Assembly (NCBI RefSeq): GCF_030128875.1
Contig: NZ_CP124620.1
Coordinates: 1-64,000, forward strand
Length of the DNA: 64,000 nucleotides
Direction of reading: 5' to 3'
From: Stenotrophomonas sp. BIO128-Bstrain
GTDB lineage: Bacteria; Pseudomonadota; Gammaproteobacteria; Xanthomonadales; Xanthomonadaceae
Numbering within the stretch: the stretch's first letter is position 1; each line of letters begins with the position of its first letter. The notes under the pieces are model-generated. The model was not told the DNA's origin. It saw only the letters and a program-made list of their open reading frames with translations, and ran no database searches. Below are positions 1 to 10,378 of this stretch, piece by piece. Both the position numbers and the translations under genes were made by a program.

Positions 1-302
1 CGACCTGACCATGATTGAAACCGGTGCCTACGGCGCGGATTGGCCGGACGTGCACATGCAGCCCGAGCATAGCCTGCAGGCGCCATCTGGATGTACGCGG
101 CAAGGTGCTGATGCCGACCACAACGGCACCTTCGACCTCGCGCTGCACCCGTGGACCGAACCCTTCGAGCGCATCACCGCGCTGGCGCAGGCGCAGGCAG
201 GGCGTGCCGTTGACCGCGCCACACATGGGAGAACGCCTGGATATCCGTGCACCGGCACCGTCCACCCATTGGTGGCGCGAAGGACAGCCGACCGCAAAGT
301 AA
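1..302 (+). pseudogene. C-terminal part of an MBL-fold metallo-hydrolase, frame disrupted
   Basis: This is the 3' end of a gene that begins before the window. Reading across frames gives a continuous protein: ETGAYGADWPDVHMQPEHS, then HLDVRGKVLMP, then HNGTFDLALHPWTEPFERI, then GVPLTAPHMGERLD, ending at TAA 300-302. This resembles the C-terminus of UlaG/NAPE-PLD-like metallo-beta-lactamase-fold hydrolases. Three frame switches are needed: an extra C near 93 (GGCGCCATC for GGCGCATC), a missing T near 117 (CCGACCAC for CCGATCCAC) and an extra G near 200. Other genes of the first 5.4 kb show the same kind of indels, so these are probably sequencing errors and the gene may be intact in the organism. 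The substrate cannot be inferred. Confidence 0.6.
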
Positions 303-396
303 GGCAGGCCGCCATCGCGGCGACGCCGGCATGCACCGCTTGGCGATAAAGTAGGCGCAGGCGCCTTGTGCGCCATCGACCAACACGGAGCACGCG

Positions 397-1128
397 ATGA
401 AACGACTGATCCTGGTAGCAGCCTGCGCCTTCGCGCTGGCCGCCTGCAGCAACCCCGAAGCCGAACGCCAGGCGCAGCAGGCCGCCGCGGCCGCCGCCAA
501 GGCGCAGCAGGAAGAAAAGGCCGAAGGCGTGGCCAAGCAGTACGACATGGCCGTCGCCGCGCAGGATTGGGAGCGTGCCCGTATCCACGGTGGCTCGCTG
601 CTGGACCAGTACAAGGACACCGATGTCGCCGCGCGGATCGAACCGGGCTACGCCGAGGTCAAGGCCAAGGCCGAGGCCGCGCGCGAAACGCGCCGGCTGC
701 AGCCCTGTGGCAGTACAAACCAGATCCCGATCGGCACCAAGGGCATCCAGTCCTCTGCACAGATCTACAGCAAGGAACGCGTGGACGTGGATGGCAGCGG
801 CGCCAAGCCGGTGCAGCTGGTGTTCCGCGATCATCCCGAGTGGAAGCGGCATGCCTACCTGGTGCTGCAGGCCGGCGATTTCCGCTGCCCGAAATGCCAG
901 GTCAAGGTGACCGTCGATGACGGCAAGCCGGTCTCGATGGCCGCCTGGCGGCCGGACACCGATGAGGCGATCGCGATGTTCATCACCGACCAGAAAGCGC
1001 TGTGGAACCTGGCGCGCAAGGCCAAGGTGATCAGCATCGAGTTCCCGGTCAAGGCCGGTGGCACGCGCACGGCCGTGTTCGAAACCGGTGGCGTGGATAC
1101 GAGCAGGATGCCGCAGTGGTGGAAGTGA
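397..1128 (+). CDS. Predicted lipoprotein of unknown function
   Basis: The 243-residue product starts with a lipoprotein signal peptide (MKRLILVAACAFALAACSN, lipobox LAAC, modified Cys about residue 17). An Ala/Gln/Lys-rich helical stretch follows at about residues 20-60, and then a globular domain that contains a CPKC pair near residue 168. It is likely anchored in the outer membrane or periplasm. A short segment near residues 103-111 (nt 700-728) looks out of frame. The window reads RRLQPCGSTNQIPIG, but restoring one G and removing one A gives RRLAALWQYNQIPIG, which is far more protein-like. Two compensating indels are therefore likely. I do not recognise a function. The stop codon overlaps the start of the next gene, which suggests co-transcription. 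Confidence 0.75.
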   Translation: MKRLILVAACAFALAACSNPEAERQAQQAAAAAAKAQQEEKAEGVAKQYDMAVAAQDWERARIHGGSLLDQYKDTDVAARIEPGYAEVKAKAEAARETRRLQPCGSTNQIPIGTKGIQSSAQIYSKERVDVDGSGAKPVQLVFRDHPEWKRHAYLVLQAGDFRCPKCQVKVTVDDGKPVSMAAWRPDTDEAIAMFITDQKALWNLARKAKVISIEFPVKAGGTRTAVFETGGVDTSRMPQWWK

Positions 1129-1735
1129 GCGGGCTTGCGGCGATCCGTCACTGGGTGTTCGACATGGACGGCACGCTGACCATCGCGGTGCATGATTTCC
1201 AGCGCATCAAACGCGAGCTCGCGATACCGCCGGATGACGACATCCTGACCCACCTCGCCGCGTTGCCGCCGCAGGAGGCTGCGGCCAAGCATGCCTGGCT
1301 GCTCGCACACGAACGCGCACTGGCCGGGGAGGCGCAGGCCGCCCCCGGCGCCGTCGCGCTGGTCCGCGCGCTGCATGCTGCGGGCTGCCGGCTGGGCATC
1401 CTGACCCGCAACGCGCGCGAACTCGCCGACGTGACCCTGCAGGCGATCGGTATCGGCGACGTCTTTGCCCGCGACGACATCATCGGCCGCGACGAAGCCG
1501 AGCCCAAGCCGTCGCCGGCGGGCCTGCGCGGTTTCGTTGCGCGTTGGCAGGTCGACCCCGCCCAGGTGGTGATGTCGGCGACCATCGCTTCGACCTGGAA
1601 TGTGGCCGCGCCGCAGGCACCCGAACGTTGCTGGTCAACATCCCGGACAACCCCTGGCCGGGCATGGCCTGCTGGCACCTGGCCGACTGCGGGCAGGTGC
1701 TGGCGGCGTGGGAAGGAAAGCGGGTTTCGGCCTGA
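1125..1735 (+). CDS. HAD-superfamily hydrolase (phosphatase), one frameshift in this sequence
   Basis: The protein has HAD motif I (VFDMDGTLT) near its N-terminus, a motif II region (GILTRNARELA), a Lys in AEPKPSPAG and motif IV (VGDHRFDLECGRAAG). It is a small cytoplasmic phosphatase of the phosphoglycolate-phosphatase-like group; the substrate is unknown. Motif IV lies in a different frame from motif I. At about 1574 the sequence reads GATGTCGGCG where GATGGTCGGCG would restore VVMVGDHRFD, so one G appears to be missing. The start is taken as the GTG at 1125, which overlaps the TGA of the upstream lipoprotein gene (GTGA). GTG 1119 is an alternative. The gene probably works normally in the organism. 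Confidence 0.8.
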
Positions 1736-1783
1736 TCGCGCCGGACAAGTGCCTGCCGCATGATCGGCAGGCGGTGGACCTCT

Positions 1784-1811
1784 AGAGCAGCCAGGCATGG
1801 CCTGGCTCTAC
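1784..1811 (-). repeat. GTAG-headed palindrome (SMAG-like)
   Basis: On the minus strand this reads GTAGAGCCAGGCCATGCCTGG followed by CTGCTCT, a stem-loop opened by GTAG like the SMAG repeats of S. maltophilia. It lies between the convergent HAD and PfkB genes and may end transcription from both sides. In the repaired PfkB reading frame, the TAG of the repeat is the kinase stop codon. Confidence 0.6.
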
Positions 1812-2754
1812 CCTTGATCAACGTTCAACGCGTAGCCGAACTGCTGCTTGAACTGCTCATTGAACTCATCGAAGGTGAAGCGCTGGTTTCTGGGTACCCG
1901 GATGCTCGACCTTCAGCGCGCCCATCAGGTTGCCCATGCGGCCGATGGTCAGCCAGTCATAGCCCTTCTCGATGCCGTAGATCAGCCCGGCCCGGAACGC
2001 ATCGCCACAGCCGGTCGGGTCCACCACGCGGCGCTCGTGCGCCGGCGGGATGTCATAGGTCTTTTCCGGGGTGTGGATGACCGCGCCCTTCGGCCCGCGG
2101 GTGGTGATGTAGGCCTTGACCCGGCTCACGATCTCCTTTTCATCCCAGCCGGTGCGCTCCTGCAGCAGGTTGGACTCGTAGTCGTTGACCACGACATAGT
2201 CGCCTGCTCGATGAAGGTGCGCAGCTCCGGGCCGTTGAACAGCGGCATGGCCTGGCCCGGGTCGAAGATGAACGGCACGCCGCCGTCGAAGAACTCCTGC
2301 GAATTCTGGATCATGCCCTCGCGCCCGTCCGGGCCGACCAGGCCCAGGGTCACGCCCGGCACATCCTTCACGTGGTTCTCGTAGGAGCGCATCATCGCGC
2401 CCGGGTGGAAGGCGGTGATCTGGTTGTTGTCGTGGTCGGTGGTGATGAACGCCTGCGGGGTGAACAGCTCATCGATCACCTTGACCCGGCTCAGGTCGAT
2501 GCCCAGGCCCTGGAAGTACTCCCGGTACGGGCCGAAGTCCGAGCCACGGTGCCCATCGGGATCGGTTCGCCGCCCAGCAGGTACAGGTTGTAGGCGATGT
2601 TGCCGGCGCACCCGCCGAATTCACGACGCATGCGCGGCACCAGGAACGACACATTCAGGATGTGCACCTTGTCCGGCAGGATGTGATTCTTGAACTGGTC
2701 CGGAAACACCATGATGGTGTCGAAGGCAAGAGAACCACAGATCAAAGCGGACAT
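1808..2754 (-). CDS. PfkB-family carbohydrate/nucleoside kinase, three frameshifts in this sequence
   Basis: This is a ribokinase-fold sugar or nucleoside kinase of about 315 residues. It starts MSALICGSLAFDTIMVF at 2754 and carries the N-terminal PfkB glycine motif (FGGCAGNIAYNLYLLGG) and the C-terminal signature with the catalytic Asp (DPTGCGDAFRAGLIYG). The second motif resembles adenosine-kinase-like members. The frame breaks three times. A G is missing near 2551 (restoring GTVGSDFGPY). A base is missing near 2200 (restoring EQATYVVVNDYES). An extra A on the coding strand lies near 1891 (removal gives EHPGTQNQRFTFDEF and a stop at 1808). All three look like sequencing indels. The gene is divergent from mreB across a 275-bp gap that holds a short CGCCCTGCGG direct repeat at 2811-2830. 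Confidence 0.8.
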
Positions 2755-2891
2755 CGAGTAAGGCCTATGCGGAAGGGGGTTTGAGGCCCGTCGGGCGGGC
2801 AACGAAACGGCGCCCTGCGGCGCCCTGCGGCGCAAAGGTTAACGGGTGAGGCGGCTTTGGGCCAGAACCCGGGCTGTCCGGATTGGCCTGA

Positions 2892-4075
<1,184 letters not shown>

Positions 4076-4227
4076 GCCGTACCGGCCGTGTATCGTGGAC
4101 GCGCCTCTGCGGCGTGATGCCGGTGAGCCCCGCTCACCGGCATCGCCTCGCCGGGGCGTTCTCGCATGCTGTTCCCGCTGCGCTGTGCTGCAACGCGCTT
4201 CACCCACACTTTTCCCAGTCGACGCCT

Positions 4228-5355
4228 GTGCCGCCTTACGCCGGTCCTCCCGTAGCCTCCCGCCAGGGCGATGCCGCCAGTCCGCTGCGCCTGCTCGCTT
4301 ACCTGGCCCTGGCCATCACCCTGATCGTGCTCGATGACCAGGCCGGCTGGCTGTCGCGCCTGCGCGCGCAGGCCAACGTGCTGGTGCAGCCGGTGTGGGC
4401 GCTGGCCGGCCTGCCGGGCCGGCTCGGTACCCAGGTCAAGGACAATGCGGCCAGCCACGGCCAGCTGGTCAGCGAGAACCGCGAGCTGCGCAACCAGCTG
4501 CTCATCGCCAATGCGCGCCTGACCCGGCTGCAGACCGCCGCGCTGGACAACGCCCAGCTGCGCGAACTGCTCAACGTGGCCGAGCGCAGTGGCCTGGATG
4601 TGCAGCTCGCGCCGATCCTGGATATCGACCTGGACCCGGTGCGCCAGCGCCTGGTGTTGGCGGCCGGCACCCGCGATGGCGTGCATGTCGGCCAGGCGGT
4701 GATCGACGCCGGCGGCCTGATGGGCCAGGTGATCGCCACCACCGGCAACAGCGCGACCGTGCTGCTGCTCACCGACCCCGACCATGCCGTGCCGGTGACC
4801 GTTGCCCGCAACGGCGTGCGGCTGATCGTCTACGGCCGCGGCGACAAGCTGGAACTGCGTGACATCCCGCTCAGTGCCGGGGTGGAAGTCGGCGATGAGA
4901 TCGTCACCTCCGGACTGGGCGGTCGTTTCCCGGCCGGCTTCCCGGTCGGCAGCATCACCGCCCTGCGTCCGGATGACACCCATGCCTTCCTGGTCGGCGA
5001 ACTGAAGCCGGCCGCCCAGCTGGACCGTGGCCGCGACGTGCTGCTGCTGCGCCCGGGTGAAGCAATCCACCTGCCGCCGAACCTGCGCCGTGATGCCAGC
5101 GAAGCCGGTGGACCGGCCGCTGCGCCGCTGCAGGAGGGCACGCCGGCCGGCACCGCCGCGCCGGCCAGTACCACCCCGGCGGGGTCATCCCCGGCCACGA
5201 CGGCACCTGCGGCGGCGCCCGCCAATGCACCACAGGCCAACCGGCCCGGTCCGGCCGCACCGGTACCGGTGACCGTTCCGCGCCGTGCCGCAGCCGAATC
5301 CACGGTAGTGCCGAGCCATGCTCGGCAGGCCGAACCCGTGGAGAACCGGCCATGA
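4228..5355 (+). CDS. mreC: Rod shape-determining protein MreC
   Basis: MreC links cytoplasmic MreB to periplasmic wall enzymes, chiefly PBP2. The 375-residue product has a short cytoplasmic N-terminus and one membrane helix (LLAYLALAITLIVL, about residues 22-35). A coiled coil follows (about 60-110, SENRELRNQLLIANARL), then the beta-barrel MreC domain with the NGVRLIVYGRG and GDEIVTSGLGGRFPAGFPVG segments. After about residue 290 comes a long Pro/Ala-rich tail. I chose GTG 4228 (then PPYAGPPVASRQ) because the reading frame upstream (from ATG 4114) has no family-like sequence. Its stop overlaps the mreD start (ATGA at 5352). The reading frame is intact, unlike its neighbours on both sides. Confidence 0.93.
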   Translation: MPPYAGPPVASRQGDAASPLRLLAYLALAITLIVLDDQAGWLSRLRAQANVLVQPVWALAGLPGRLGTQVKDNAASHGQLVSENRELRNQLLIANARLTRLQTAALDNAQLRELLNVAERSGLDVQLAPILDIDLDPVRQRLVLAAGTRDGVHVGQAVIDAGGLMGQVIATTGNSATVLLLTDPDHAVPVTVARNGVRLIVYGRGDKLELRDIPLSAGVEVGDEIVTSGLGGRFPAGFPVGSITALRPDDTHAFLVGELKPAAQLDRGRDVLLLRPGEAIHLPPNLRRDASEAGGPAAAPLQEGTPAGTAAPASTTPAGSSPATTAPAAAPANAPQANRPGPAAPVPVTVPRRAAAESTVVPSHARQAEPVENRP

Positions 5356-5836
5356 GCCGCCTGCGCGACAAACCCTGGTGCTGCCGGTCAGTCTGGTGGT
5401 AGCGCTGCTGCTCGGCCTGCTGCCGTTGCCGGCCCTGCTGCAGCCGCTGCGGCCGTACTGGCTGGCGCTGGTGCTGGCCTACTGGGTGATTGAAACGCCG
5501 GACCGGGTCGGGCTGGGCATCGCCTTCGCCAGCGGCGTGATCGCCGATCTGCTGTACGGCGGCGTGCTGGGCGAGCAGGCGCTGCGGCTGGTGATCCTGA
5601 CCTTCATCCTGCAGCGCTTCCGCGCGCGGATCCGCTTCTTCCCGATGTCCCAGCAGATCCTGGCGATCGGCGGGCTGCTGTTCAACGACCGCATCGTCAG
5701 CGCGGTGGTGCACATCGTGGTGGGCGAGCCGACCCTGCCGTGGTCGTACTGGTGGGCGCCGCTGCTGGGCATGGCGCTGTGGCCGCTGGTGTTCGTGCTG
5801 CTGGACGCGCTGCGCTTCGGGCGACGCGGGCGCTGA
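5352..5836 (+). CDS. mreD: Rod shape-determining protein MreD, one frameshift in this sequence
   Basis: This is a small polytopic inner-membrane protein of about 161 residues and the third member of the MreBCD complex. Hydrophobic segments such as LVLPVSLVVALLLGLLPLP, the PDRVGLGIAFASGVIADLLYG core motif and FFPMSQQILAIGGLLFNDRI are typical of the family. Translation should begin at ATG 5352, which overlaps the mreC stop, but the frame breaks after about seven codons. The window reads CGCGACAAACCCTGG, and adding one C (CGCGACCAAACCCTGG) joins MSRLRDQTLVLPVSLVVA. This matches the other single-base errors of this end of the window and is the last one I see in the block. mrdA begins two bases after the stop. 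Confidence 0.88.
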
Positions 5837-5837
5837 C

Positions 5838-7892
5838 ATGTACATGCGCCGCCAGGCCAAGAATCCGCATGCCGAGGCAGAACAGTTCCGGCGCCGCGCC
5901 GCGCTGGGCTTCCTCGGCGTACTGGTGTGCCTGATCGGGCTGGGCGGCTGGTACTTCAAGCTGCAGGTGATGGACCACGACATCTACGCCACGCGCTCGG
6001 AGGCCAACCGGATCAAGCCGCGGCCGGTGGTGCCCGGGCGCGGGATGATCTACGACCGCAACGGTCGGCTGCTGGCCGAGAACGTGCCGGCGTTCCGCCT
6101 GGACATCACCCCGGACAAGGTCAAGGACATGGACGCCACCCTGGCCGGCCTGTCCAGGATCCTCGCGCTCAGCCCGGAAGACATCGAGACCTTCAACAAG
6201 TCGCGCAAGGCGCGCCGTAGTTTCCTGCCGGTCACGCTCAAGCTGCGTGTCACCGATGAGGAGATGGCGCGCTTCGCGGTGGACCGCTGGCGCTTCCCCG
6301 GCGTGGAGCTGGAGCCGTACCTGACCCGTCGCTATCCGTATGGCGATCTGTTCGCGCACATCATTGGCTACGTCGGCCGGGTGGATGACAAAGACCTGGA
6401 GATGCTGGGCGAGGGCAATGCCGCACTGACCCACATCGGCAAGTCCGGGCTGGAGCGCTATTACGAGCAGCAGCTGCGCGGCAAGGTCGGTTACGAGCAG
6501 GTCGAGACCAATGTGCAGGGCCGCGCGATCCGCACCATCGGCCGGGTCGCGGCGCAGTCCGGCAGCGATCTGCGGCTGTCCATCGACGCCGATCTGCAGC
6601 GCGCGATGGTCGCCGCCTTCGGCGAGTTCGAAGGCGCAGCGGTGGCGATGGACCCGCGCACCGGCGAGGTGCTGGCGATGGTCAGCCTGCCCTCGTACGA
6701 CCCCAACCTGTTCGTCAATGGCATCTCGCACGCCGATTTCAAGGCGCTCAACGACAACCCGTCGCGGCCGCAGTTCAACCGCCTGGTGCTGGGCGGCGTC
6801 GCGCCGGGCTCCACGATCAAACCGTTGATCGGCCTGGCCGGGCTGGACAGTGGCGTGCGCCGGCCGGAGGACAAGATCCTCTCCACCGGCATGTTCTATC
6901 TGCCGGGCACCTCGCGCGGCTGGGGCGATGCCAACCGTGGCGGCCATGGCTGGACCGATCTGCGCAAGTCGATCACCCAGTCGGTCAACACGTACTACTA
7001 CAAGCTCGCGCTGGATCTGGGCATCGAACGCTTCGACCACTACATGGGCTATTACGGGTTCGGTGCGCCGACCGGCATCGACCTGACCGGCGAGATCGGC
7101 GGCATCCTGCCTTCGCCGGCGGCCAAGTACAAATCGAGAAAAGAACGCTGGTATCCCGGCGACACGGTCAACGTCAGCATCGGCCAGGGCGACTGGAAGG
7201 TCACTCCGCTGCAGCTGGTGCATGGCGTGGCCGGGATCGCTGATGGCCAGCTGCGCCAGCCGCACCTGGTGATGCAGCAGCGGGCCGGCTTCGACGCGGA
7301 CTGGACCGCAACGCCGCCGGGCGAAAGCAAGCCGATCAGCCCCACGCCGAGCAATCTGCAGGCGGTGCGCGAGGGCATGATGGGCACCATGCAGCCGGGC
7401 GGCAGTGGCGCGCGTGCGGCCGCAGGCGCGCCGTATGTGATGGCCGGCAAGACCGGTACCGCGCAGGTGATCAGCCGCCGTGGCACGGCCGCGGTCAACC
7501 CGCGCAGCCTGCCACTGCACCTGCGCCACCGCGCACTGTTCGTGGGCTTCGCGCCGGCCGACAACCCGGTCATAGCGGTGGCGATCGCGGTCGAGGGCGG
7601 TGGTTACGGCGGCTCGGCGGCGGCACCGATCGCACGCAAGATTTTCGATGCCTGGCTGCTCGGCAAGATGCCCGACGGCCTGGAACCGCTGGACAGCGAG
7701 CGCGGCACGACCGCGATCGGCATCACCGCCTTCGATGGTGGTGATGGCGCGGCCCGCGAGGCCGGCGATGCCGCCGTCGCTGCGCTGGAGCTGCTGCCGG
7801 TCGTGGTGGGCGTGCCTGCGCCTGCGCCGGAACCCGGCGCGCCCGTGCCCAGTGCCACCGCGCCCCCGACCGCACCGGAGCGGCCACGATGA
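5838..7892 (+). CDS. mrdA: Penicillin-binding protein 2 (elongation-specific transpeptidase)
   Basis: PBP2 cross-links new peptidoglycan in the side wall and works as a pair with RodA. The 684-residue product has a short cytoplasmic tail, one membrane anchor (about residues 21-41), a pedestal domain with the R1 motif PGRGMIYDRNGRLLAEN, and a transpeptidase domain. The three active-site motifs are present: STIK (Ser325, Lys328), SVN (382-384) and KTGT (538-541). The C-terminus (about residues 640-684) is an extra Ala/Pro-rich tail beyond the usual domain. The gene directly follows mreD and overlaps rodA by four bases (ATGA at 7889), so coupled translation is likely. It would be a target of mecillinam-type beta-lactams (family knowledge). 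Confidence 0.96.
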   Translation: MYMRRQAKNPHAEAEQFRRRAALGFLGVLVCLIGLGGWYFKLQVMDHDIYATRSEANRIKPRPVVPGRGMIYDRNGRLLAENVPAFRLDITPDKVKDMDATLAGLSRILALSPEDIETFNKSRKARRSFLPVTLKLRVTDEEMARFAVDRWRFPGVELEPYLTRRYPYGDLFAHIIGYVGRVDDKDLEMLGEGNAALTHIGKSGLERYYEQQLRGKVGYEQVETNVQGRAIRTIGRVAAQSGSDLRLSIDADLQRAMVAAFGEFEGAAVAMDPRTGEVLAMVSLPSYDPNLFVNGISHADFKALNDNPSRPQFNRLVLGGVAPGSTIKPLIGLAGLDSGVRRPEDKILSTGMFYLPGTSRGWGDANRGGHGWTDLRKSITQSVNTYYYKLALDLGIERFDHYMGYYGFGAPTGIDLTGEIGGILPSPAAKYKSRKERWYPGDTVNVSIGQGDWKVTPLQLVHGVAGIADGQLRQPHLVMQQRAGFDADWTATPPGESKPISPTPSNLQAVREGMMGTMQPGGSGARAAAGAPYVMAGKTGTAQVISRRGTAAVNPRSLPLHLRHRALFVGFAPADNPVIAVAIAVEGGGYGGSAAAPIARKIFDAWLLGKMPDGLEPLDSERGTTAIGITAFDGGDGAAREAGDAAVAALELLPVVVGVPAPAPEPGAPVPSATAPPTAPERPR

Positions 7893-9001
7893 AGGTCTTC
7901 CTGCGCTGGGCGGTCGATATGGCCGTCCGCTTCAGCAGCTCGCTGGACTGGGTGCTTTGCCTGGCATTGGGCGCGCTGATGCTGATCGGCCTGGCGGTGC
8001 TCAAGAGCGCCGGTGGCGACGGCCTGGTGTTCGCGCAGGGCGCGCGTTTCGCGGTCGGCCTGGCCGCGATGTGGGCGATTTCGCGGGTCTCGATCCTGCG
8101 CATCCGCTCGGCCACGCCCCTGATCTACGCGGTGTCGATGATTCCGCTGCTGGCCGTGTTCGTGCTGGGCACCGGCAAGTACGGCCGGCAGTGGCTGGAT
8201 CTGAAGCTGTTCTACCTGCAGCCGGCCGAGCTGCTCAAGGTCAGCCTGCCGATGATGGTGGCCTGGTACCTGCATCGCATGCCGCTGCCGCCACGTTTCT
8301 CCACGGTGCTGACCAGTGCGGTGATCATCGGCGTGCCGACCGGACTGGTGATGCTTCAGCCGGATTTCGGCACCGGCGTGCTGATCGCCGCCAGTGGCGC
8401 GTTCGTGCTGCTGCTGGCCGGGCTGCCGTGGTGGTGGGTGGGCGTGGCGGTCGGCGGGGTCGCCGCGGCCGCGCCGGTGGCCTGGTTCTGGCTGCTGCGC
8501 CCGTACCAGAAGGACCGCATCATGATGTTCATGGACCCGGAGAGCGATGCGCTCGGTGCGGGCTGGAACATCATCCAGTCCAAGATCGCGATCGGCTCGG
8601 GCGGCTTCGATGGCAAGGGCTGGGGCCAGGGCTCGCAGTCGCACCTGAACTTCATTCCCGAACAGACCACCGACTTCGCCTTCTCCGTGCTCAGTGAAGA
8701 GTTCGGCTGGATCGGCGTGGCCATCGTGCTCGCCCTGTACCTGGTGGTGATCGGGCGCTGCCTGTGGATCGCCTCGCAGTCGCGCGATACCTATTCACGG
8801 CTGCTGGCCGGCGCGACCGGGCTGGCGTTCTTCGTCTACGTGCTGGTCAACGGCGGCATGATTTCCGGTTTGTTGCCGGTGGTGGGCGTGCCGATGCCCT
8901 TGATTAGTTACGGCGGCACCTCGGCGGTATCGCTGCTGGCCGGCTTCGGCCTGGTGATGGCCGTGCGTCGCCACAATCCGGTGCACGGCGGCTACGGCTG
9001 A
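7889..9001 (+). CDS. rodA: RodA, SEDS peptidoglycan glycosyltransferase
   Basis: RodA polymerises lipid II during side-wall growth with PBP2. The 370-residue protein is a polytopic SEDS member with about ten membrane helices. Family signatures are visible: TGKYGRQWLDL, YLQPAELLKVSLPMMVAWYL (including the conserved Glu-Leu-Lys), LQPDFGTGVLI (the catalytic Asp region in SEDS proteins) and GWNIIQSKIAIGSGG. The C-terminal VVGVPMPLISYGGTSAV motif is also present. The start overlaps the mrdA stop, giving the classical PBP2-RodA gene pair. A close paralogue lies immediately downstream. This copy has the complete FGTGVLIA motif with Asp, whereas the second copy has Asn there, which makes this one the likelier main polymerase. 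Confidence 0.95.
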   Translation: MKVFLRWAVDMAVRFSSSLDWVLCLALGALMLIGLAVLKSAGGDGLVFAQGARFAVGLAAMWAISRVSILRIRSATPLIYAVSMIPLLAVFVLGTGKYGRQWLDLKLFYLQPAELLKVSLPMMVAWYLHRMPLPPRFSTVLTSAVIIGVPTGLVMLQPDFGTGVLIAASGAFVLLLAGLPWWWVGVAVGGVAAAAPVAWFWLLRPYQKDRIMMFMDPESDALGAGWNIIQSKIAIGSGGFDGKGWGQGSQSHLNFIPEQTTDFAFSVLSEEFGWIGVAIVLALYLVVIGRCLWIASQSRDTYSRLLAGATGLAFFVYVLVNGGMISGLLPVVGVPMPLISYGGTSAVSLLAGFGLVMAVRRHNPVHGGYG

Positions 9002-9167
9002 GTGCGCGCGATGCGTACGCCGCGCACCGGCGGTACGTGTCGGCTAAGGATTGGGGTGCCCACGCGTGTTACGGTCCTGCGCTCGCGCCGGCCCGCATCG
9101 CGGGTCCGCTTTCTGTTCGCCGTGTCGCCTCCTGCTGTGCGTCGCGTCATCCACAGGAGTCGTCCGC

Positions 9168-10268
9168 ATGGTCGAACTACTGCAGCGCGCACGCGCCGTG
9201 TTCCATTTCTTCTTCCGCACGCTGGACCTGCCGCTGCTGGGCGCCTTGTGCCTGCTGATGGTGGCCGGCCTGGCCGTGCTGCACAGCGTGGACGGGCCCG
9301 TGCATGCGCAGGCGATGCGCTACGGCGCCGGGCTTGCCGCCCTGTGGGGGCTGTCGCGGCTGCCGGTGGTGGAACTGCGCGCGTGGTCGCCGTGGATCTA
9401 CACCCTGTCCCTGCTGCCGCTGCTGGCGGTGTATGTGGTGGGCACCGGCAAATACGGCCAGCGCTGGTTGAACCTGGGCGTGTTCTACCTGCAGCCCTCC
9501 GAGCTGCTCAAGCTGAGCCTGCCGATGATGATGGCCTGGTATCTGCACAAACAGCCGTTGCCGCCGCGGCCGCGTGCGGTGCTCACCGCCGCGGTGCTGA
9601 TCGGTGGCCCCGCCGTGCTGATCCTGCTGCAGCCCAACCTCGGCACGGCCACGCTGGTGACCGCCAGCGGGGTGTTCGCGCTGCTGTTGGCGGGTCTGCG
9701 CTGGTGGTGGATGGCCGTGGCCCTGGGCGGGCTGTCGGTTGCTGCGCCGCTGGCCTGGTTCGGGCTGCTGCGCCAGTACCAGAAGGATCGCGTGCTGACC
9801 TTCCTGTACCCGGAGAACGATCCGCTGGGCACCGGCTGGAACATCATCCAGTCCAAGATCGCGATCGGCTCGGGCGGCATGCACGGCAAAGGCTGGGGGC
9901 AGGGGACCCAGGCCACGCTGGATTTCCTGCCCGAGTACACCACCGACTTCGCCTTCTCGGTGCTGGCCGAGGAGTTCGGCTGGGTCGGCGTGGCGGTGGT
10001 GCTCAGCCTGTTCCTGTTCGTCACCGCGCGCTGCCTGTGGATCGCCAGCCAATCGCGCTGTGGCTACTCGCGCCTGTTGGTGGGCACCACCGGCCTGGTG
10101 TTCTTCGTCTATGTGCTGGTCAACGGCGGCATGATCTCCGGCCTGCTGCCGGTGGTGGGCGTGCCGATGCCGCTGATCAGCTATGGCGGCACCTCGGCGG
10201 TCTCGCTGCTGGCCAGTTTCGGGCTGGTCATGGCCGCACGACAGCACCAGCCGGTGCACGCCACATGA
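9168..10268 (+). CDS. Second, tandem RodA paralogue with Asp-to-Asn change in the catalytic motif
   Basis: The 366-residue SEDS protein aligns with the preceding RodA along its whole length, sharing GTGKYG, WNIIQSKIAIGSGG, FVYVLVNGGMISGLLPVV and MPLISYGGTSAVSLLA. It is clearly divergent elsewhere. The most telling difference is LQPNLGTATLV here against LQPDFGTGVLI in the first copy. That Asp is the residue considered catalytic in SEDS glycosyltransferases, so this copy may be inactive, regulatory or differently specific (inference). ATG 9168 is preceded by CAGGAG. A longer reading from 9051 lacks family-like sequence. A 166-bp gap separates it from the first rodA, so it may have its own promoter. 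Confidence 0.9.
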   Translation: MVELLQRARAVFHFFFRTLDLPLLGALCLLMVAGLAVLHSVDGPVHAQAMRYGAGLAALWGLSRLPVVELRAWSPWIYTLSLLPLLAVYVVGTGKYGQRWLNLGVFYLQPSELLKLSLPMMMAWYLHKQPLPPRPRAVLTAAVLIGGPAVLILLQPNLGTATLVTASGVFALLLAGLRWWWMAVALGGLSVAAPLAWFGLLRQYQKDRVLTFLYPENDPLGTGWNIIQSKIAIGSGGMHGKGWGQGTQATLDFLPEYTTDFAFSVLAEEFGWVGVAVVLSLFLFVTARCLWIASQSRCGYSRLLVGTTGLVFFVYVLVNGGMISGLLPVVGVPMPLISYGGTSAVSLLASFGLVMAARQHQPVHAT

Positions 10269-10378
10269 GCGAGTTTGCGCAGCCGCTGCGCGGGCACCCA
10301 TGGGGAAACGGTTTCAGGTGCACACGTTGTCAACGCGCGCGGGCAAAAGTGAGAAGTGGCGCACAGATATGAAGTGAC

